DNA of 9,702 bases, taken from the NCBI GenBank assembly GCA_944332375.1, contig CALVJU010000095.1, positions 1 through 9,702 on the forward strand, given 5' to 3'. Under the pieces are notes generated by a model, which was given only the letters and a program-made list of their open reading frames with translations, searched no databases and was not told where the DNA came from. Origin of the DNA: an uncultured Bacilli bacterium. Lineage in GTDB: Bacteria > Bacillota_I > Bacilli_A > RF39 > UBA660. Position 1 is the first letter of the stretch, and every line of letters starts with the position of its first letter. Position numbers and translations under genes: made by a program. Positions 6,224 to 9,702 of the stretch are shown piece after piece.

Positions 6224-6895
6224 ATGAAAGAAGAAATTTTAATTCAAGTAAATAATCCACAACAAGTACGTGTGATTCATCATAAAGGAAAAGAAGTGAT
6301 ACGTGAAAGCATTCGTGATTTTTCAGAGATTGTCTCTTTATTAGATGAACTTGTCATGGAAGCTGGTGTGAAAAAAGCAACACGTCTTCCTGCAAAACCA
6401 TCCGGAGATCTCGTATATTTATATCAATTAAAAAAAGGAGTTTCTGAAGAAGTTGCGATTCAACAAGTTCGTGTCATATTAACAGAAGAAGCACGTAGAA
6501 ATCATGAACCAGTTTATGATGGAAAAACCATGGTTGCTTGTATGAATGAAAGAAAAGATCTTGCTGTTACACAAATCAATCGTGGACGTTTTGCTCGCCT
6601 TGGTAAAATTGTCGTAGCAGGAACCATTACCGCTGCTTCTTTAGTTGGAGTCCAGCATTTATGGAGTCAAGAACCACAAGCTATAAACTCTGGAAATACT
6701 CTATCTCCAGAAGTAGAAACATATGAACGTCAAAAAGATCAAATAAGAGATGCTTATTATCAGTTATCTGATGAAGCAAGAGAAAAAATAGATCTAGGAG
6801 ACTTTGAAGTAAAATTTGGTCATGATATTTTATATGATGGTGCGAGTATCGACCAATTGGAATCAGAAATCTATAGTATGGGAAGATCTAGATAA
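6224..6895 (+). CDS. Unrecognised single-pass membrane protein upstream of recD2
   Basis: I do not recognise this 223-residue protein. Residues 1-127 are charged and look cytoplasmic: an N-terminal beta-like stretch (EILIQVNNPQQVRVI) is followed by helices and an Arg-rich segment (NRGRFARLGK). One hydrophobic helix lies at ~128-147 and there is no signal peptide. The basic flank in front of the helix predicts the N-terminus inside and the C-terminal ~75 residues outside, a layout shared with anti-sigma factors and membrane-tethered regulators. I see no motif that proves such a role. The start is supported by AGGGATGTG just upstream and by a strong promoter. A terminator begins at the stop codon, so it is mostly transcribed alone, with some read-through into recD2 possible. 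The reading frame is long and clean with normal codon use, so it is real. Confidence 0.82.
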   Translation: MKEEILIQVNNPQQVRVIHHKGKEVIRESIRDFSEIVSLLDELVMEAGVKKATRLPAKPSGDLVYLYQLKKGVSEEVAIQQVRVILTEEARRNHEPVYDGKTMVACMNERKDLAVTQINRGRFARLGKIVVAGTITAASLVGVQHLWSQEPQAINSGNTLSPEVETYERQKDQIRDAYYQLSDEAREKIDLGDFEVKFGHDILYDGASIDQLESEIYSMGRSR

Positions 6896-6915
6896 AAAGG
6901 CAATCAAGCCTTTTT
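6894..6915 (+). terminator. Rho-independent terminator between the membrane gene and recD2
   Basis: The stem AAAAAGGC (6894-6901) pairs with GCCTTTTT (6908-6915) around a 6-base loop, and the T-run is part of the right arm. It begins within the TAA stop. The recD2 ribosome site starts only nine bases later and no promoter is visible between them. recD2 is therefore probably expressed by read-through or from a promoter inside the upstream gene. Confidence 0.8.
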
Positions 6916-6940
6916 CTATGTATAGGAGGGTTTTTGGAAG

Positions 6941-9151
6941 ATGAAACATTATATCAAAGGAACTTATCGAAAAAGTATTTTTCAATCCTCACAAGGTTAT
7001 GTCATTGGTATTTTTAAAGTCCGTGAAACAGATGATGAATCTTTAAAAGATTATATCAATAAAACAATTACTTTTACAGGATACTTTCATGAATTAACAG
7101 AAGAAGATCACTACATTTTCTATGGAGAAGGAGTAGATCATCCAAAATACGGCTTTCAATTTCAAGTCAGTGGCTATGAAAAAGTAAAACCAGAAGACAA
7201 AGATGGTGTTATTGCTTTTCTATCCAGTGATCTCTTTCCTGGAATCGGTGAAAAACAAGCCACTTTGATTGTAGAAACCCTAGGAGAAAAAGCTCTAGAT
7301 AAAATCTTAGAAGATGCGAGTTGTCTCTCTCTTGTCCCCAAATTATCTAGTAAAAAAGCCAAAAAAGTTTATGATACACTAGTAAAGTATGAGGAGAGTC
7401 ATAAAACAATTGTCTATTTAACAGAACTCGGTTTTTCTATGAAAGATGCACTTCATATTTATAACACCTATAAATCGTTTACAATTGAAACATTAGAACA
7501 TAATATTTATAGAGTGATGAATGAAGTAGATGATATTTCTTTTTTAAAACTAGATGCCATTGCTCTTTCCCAAGGAATGGAAAAAGAAGATGAAAGAAGA
7601 GTCAAAGCTGGTATTTTATATACCATTCAATCCCTGACATTCCAAACTGGCAATACTTATTTTTCAAAACAAGAACTCTATGAAGAAACTTGTAAAAACT
7701 TAAAACTACAATTAGAAGAGAACTTATTTACTTCTCAGTTTCAAGAGTTAATCGACGAAGAAGAAATCGTCGAAGAAGAAGACCGTTACTATGAAAAAGA
7801 AATGTATCAATGTGAAGTAGAAGTCGCTGATCAAATTCAATTTTTATGCCATCTACCACAAATCAAGTATAAAAAGATGAAGAAAGTACTAGAAGAGTAT
7901 GAACAGAGTTGTGGTGTTGTCTATAATGAAAAACAAAAAGAAGCAATCATCCAAGCATTAACCAATCACTGTTCCATCATTACTGGTGGTCCAGGAACTG
8001 GAAAAACAACCATTGTCAAAGCACTGATTGAACTTTATCAAAAATTAAATAATCTCAATTACGATCAGCTCATGGAGGAACTTCGTCTTCTTGCTCCGAC
8101 GGGAAGAGCAAGTAAAAGAATGAGTGAAACAACACTATTACCAGCAAGTACCATTCATCGCTTCTTAAAATGGAATAAAGAAACCAATGAATTTGGGATC
8201 AATGCTTACCATAAAGATGATGGAAAATTAATTATTGTCGATGAAGTCAGTATGATTGATTTACCTCTACTACATAGTTTATTAGATGGCTTAAAAAAAC
8301 AGATTCAAATTGTTTTTGTTGGAGATTATAACCAATTACCAAGTGTTGGACCAGGACAAGTCTTAAGAGACTTTATCGAAAGTGAAACGATTCCCATGGT
8401 AGAGTTAGATTTACTATATCGCCAAGATGAAAACTCTTACATTCCTACTTTGGCCCAAGAAATCAAAAACAATGCATTAAGTGAGAATTATTTAAAAGAA
8501 AAAAGTGACTATACCTTTTTAAAATGTCATAGTGAATCCATTCGTAATAACTTAAAAACAATTTGTAAACAAATCTTAGAAAAAGGATATACAGATAAAC
8601 AAGTCCAAGTCATGGTACCTATGTATCGTGGAATGAATGGAATCGATCAATTAAATAAAGAATTACAAGAAGTATTTAATCCTAAAGATCCAAGTAAAAG
8701 AGAATTTCATTATGGAGATGTCATTTACCGCGAACGTGATAAAGTATTGCAGCTAGTAAATATGCCTGATGAAAATGTATTCAATGGAGATATCGGTACC
8801 ATTGAAAGAATTCTATATGAAAATGAAAGTCCCAATAAGAAAAAAGAAATCTATATTGATTATGATGGCATGTTAGTCAAATATGAACCAAAAGATTTCA
8901 GTAGCGTAAAACATGCATTTGTCATTACAATTCATAAATCCCAAGGAAGTGAATTTCCTATTGTGATTATGCCACTATGCATGTCTTATCATCGTATGTT
9001 GTATCGTAAATTAATTTATACAGGAATTACCAGAGCCAAAAAGAAACTAATTTTACTAGGAGAACCACAAGCCTTTTTAGAAAGCGTTCATAATAGTCAA
9101 GAACAAATTCGCAAAACAACACTAAAAGAACGTTTAAACATGAAAAAATAG
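6941..9151 (+). CDS. recD2: RecD2-type ATP-dependent DNA helicase (SF1B)
   Basis: Cytoplasmic 5'-3' DNA helicase of 736 residues, within the usual RecD2 range. RecD2 proteins act without RecBC in DNA repair and replication-fork maintenance. The N-terminus (~1-85) is the beta-rich OB-like domain of the family, followed by helix-hairpin-helix segments (FPGIGEK at Gly101). The helicase core has Walker A GGPGTGKT (349-356, Lys355), motif Ia APTGRA (385-390), Walker B VDEVS (Asp434, Glu435), motif III GDYNQLPSVGPGQ, an SH3-like insert around VFNGDIG (Asn615), motif V TIHKSQGSE (His665) and motif VI YTGITRAKK (Arg698). No key motif is missing. The start follows AGGAGGG (6924-6930), ten bases upstream, with GGAAG nearer. 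It is an independent housekeeping gene with no evident functional link to the sortase locus. Confidence 0.96.
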   Translation: MKHYIKGTYRKSIFQSSQGYVIGIFKVRETDDESLKDYINKTITFTGYFHELTEEDHYIFYGEGVDHPKYGFQFQVSGYEKVKPEDKDGVIAFLSSDLFPGIGEKQATLIVETLGEKALDKILEDASCLSLVPKLSSKKAKKVYDTLVKYEESHKTIVYLTELGFSMKDALHIYNTYKSFTIETLEHNIYRVMNEVDDISFLKLDAIALSQGMEKEDERRVKAGILYTIQSLTFQTGNTYFSKQELYEETCKNLKLQLEENLFTSQFQELIDEEEIVEEEDRYYEKEMYQCEVEVADQIQFLCHLPQIKYKKMKKVLEEYEQSCGVVYNEKQKEAIIQALTNHCSIITGGPGTGKTTIVKALIELYQKLNNLNYDQLMEELRLLAPTGRASKRMSETTLLPASTIHRFLKWNKETNEFGINAYHKDDGKLIIVDEVSMIDLPLLHSLLDGLKKQIQIVFVGDYNQLPSVGPGQVLRDFIESETIPMVELDLLYRQDENSYIPTLAQEIKNNALSENYLKEKSDYTFLKCHSESIRNNLKTICKQILEKGYTDKQVQVMVPMYRGMNGIDQLNKELQEVFNPKDPSKREFHYGDVIYRERDKVLQLVNMPDENVFNGDIGTIERILYENESPNKKKEIYIDYDGMLVKYEPKDFSSVKHAFVITIHKSQGSEFPIVIMPLCMSYHRMLYRKLIYTGITRAKKKLILLGEPQAFLESVHNSQEQIRKTTLKERLNMKK

Positions 9152-9152
9152 A

Positions 9153-9199
9153 ACATACTATCAATGTATGTAAGATAGTTACATACACTCATATTTTTT
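9153..9199 (+). promoter_or_regulatory. Alternative hairpins with T-run after recD2
   Basis: ACATAC occurs at 9153-9158 and again at 9181-9186, with its complement GTATGT (9166-9171) between. GTATGT can pair with either copy. The downstream option makes an 8-bp stem (9165-9172 with 9180-9187), followed seven bases later by six T's (9194-9199), like a terminator. The upstream option would block it. A third pairing (9157-9162 with 9174-9179) is also possible. It most simply ends the recD2 transcript; a switch controlling the small downstream gene is conceivable. Confidence 0.4.
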
Positions 9200-9217
9200 A
9201 GCTAAGAGGGTGATAGG

Positions 9218-9379
9218 ATGAAGAAAATGAGTCTTGCTATGTTGGTAACTGGTATGGTTGCAGGTGCTGGTGCCTATGCAGCTTATCAAAAGTATAATAA
9301 ACCAATGATGAACAAAGTAGAAAAGGTAGTTAATAAGTCATTAAAAAAAGCAAATGATAAGTTAGAAGATATGATGTAA
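9218..9379 (+). CDS. Small membrane-anchored protein of 53 residues
   Basis: The reading frame runs from ATG 9218 to TAA 9377-9379. AGAGGG (9205-9210) lies seven bases before the ATG, and a strong terminator follows directly. Residues ~5-23 are hydrophobic and rich in Gly and Ala (MVAGAGAYAAY), resembling the glycine-patterned helix of YtxH-like small proteins. The rest (~24-53) is a Lys/Glu/Asn-rich amphipathic helix. It is likely anchored by its N-terminus with the charged tail in the cytoplasm, or it is a secreted peptide if the helix is cleaved after a small residue. The ribosome site, good codon use and dedicated terminator make it a credible gene despite its size. I cannot name the family and give no function. 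Confidence 0.7.
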   Translation: MKKMSLAMLVTGMVAGAGAYAAYQKYNKPMMNKVEKVVNKSLKKANDKLEDMM

Positions 9380-9405
9380 AAAAGCTTCCCTGCGGGGAAG
9401 TTTTT
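9380..9405 (+). terminator. Strong Rho-independent terminator of the small gene
   Basis: CTTCCC (9385-9390) pairs with GGGAAG (9395-9400) around a TGCG loop. A flanking G-T pair and A-T pairs extend the stem to 9380/9405, and five T's follow (9401-9405). It begins right after the stop codon. The group II intron starts only one base beyond it. Confidence 0.9.
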
Positions 9406-9406
9406 A

Positions 9407-9702
9407 GTGTGCCGGGCATGGCATATAGCTAGGTGGTGAAAGTCCACTATACACGTCGGTATCTGCGAAGTATTAGGGAAGCGCAACACATTAACAGAGA
9501 TGTTAGAGCTAAAGGAAGCGTGAAACAAAATCGTGGCTCAACGAACAGAAACTTGACACAAAGGCTGTATAAAGAGATGAGGTTACTAAACAAACTAAAG
9601 TCCAAAAGATACACGTAACTTTATATAGTAAATCAAGTGAGTAAACGAGGAAAGTTATATGTCTTACCCCGGGAGGTCTCGTGGACGGATAAGTATAAGC
9701 GG
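9407..9702 (+). mobile_element. Group II intron, 5' part (domain I), running off the window
   Basis: The 5' end GTGTG (9407-9411) fits the group II consensus GUGYG. It is followed by a GCC...GGC stem and the typical domain I stretch AGGTGGTGAAAGTCCACT (9431-9448). Further along are GAAACAAAATCGTGGCTCAACGAACAGAAACTTGACAC-type sequence (from 9523) and CCCCGGGAGGTCTCGTGGACGG (9667-9688), which I recognise from bacterial introns carrying an LtrA-like reverse transcriptase/maturase. About 296 bases are present. Domains II-VI and the maturase gene, usually in domain IV, lie beyond the window. A reading frame at 9433-9618 is within the structured RNA and is not a gene. The intron sits one base after a terminator T-run, the site preferred by class C introns, but its class cannot be settled from domain I by eye. 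Confidence 0.85.

Noticed and set aside
9433..9618. Plus-strand reading frame of 61 codons inside the intron
   Set aside because: It lies in structured domain I RNA, has no ribosome site, and is rich in Arg, Asn and Lys in a way typical of translated non-coding RNA.

Overview
The window is AT-rich, Gram-positive-type DNA. It has purine-rich Shine-Dalgarno sites (GAGGGGG, TAGGAGGG), standard sigma-A-like promoters, U-tract hairpin terminators, sortases with wall-sorting signals, and a Firmicutes-style RecD2. It suggests a low-GC member of the Bacillota, possibly a gut Erysipelotrichia/Bacilli relative; that placement is inference. All real genes are on the + strand. TGG encodes Trp and TGA is used as a stop, so the code looks standard.

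Bases 1-244 hold no gene: two hairpins that probably end upstream transcription, then an extended -10 promoter. Bases 245-6090 are a five-gene surface-protein locus: (1) a thioester-domain protein with one CnaB/SpaA domain and sorting signal VPDTA; (2) a sortase whose frame overlaps gene 1 and contains gene 1's terminator; (3) an unrecognised protein with about five membrane helices and a long cytoplasmic coiled coil; (4) a 777-residue thioester adhesin with about five CnaB-like domains and sorting signal YPNTE; (5) a small second sortase overlapping gene 4 by ATGA. The layout is two adhesin-sortase pairs separated by the coiled-coil protein. The likely job is to secrete two proteins that can bond covalently to targets through Cys-Gln thioesters, and to anchor or polymerise them on the cell wall. 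Hairpins after genes 1 and 3 probably step transcription down along the locus.

Bases 6091-9151 are more ordinary chromosome: a clear TTGACT-17-TATGAT promoter, an unrecognised 223-residue protein with one membrane helix, a terminator, and recD2, which encodes a 5'-3' SF1B DNA helicase.

After recD2 lie alternative hairpins, a 53-codon gene for a small membrane-anchored protein, and a strong terminator. One base past that terminator's T-run begins the 5' part of a group II intron (from 9407), which runs off the window end; its reverse transcriptase would lie outside.
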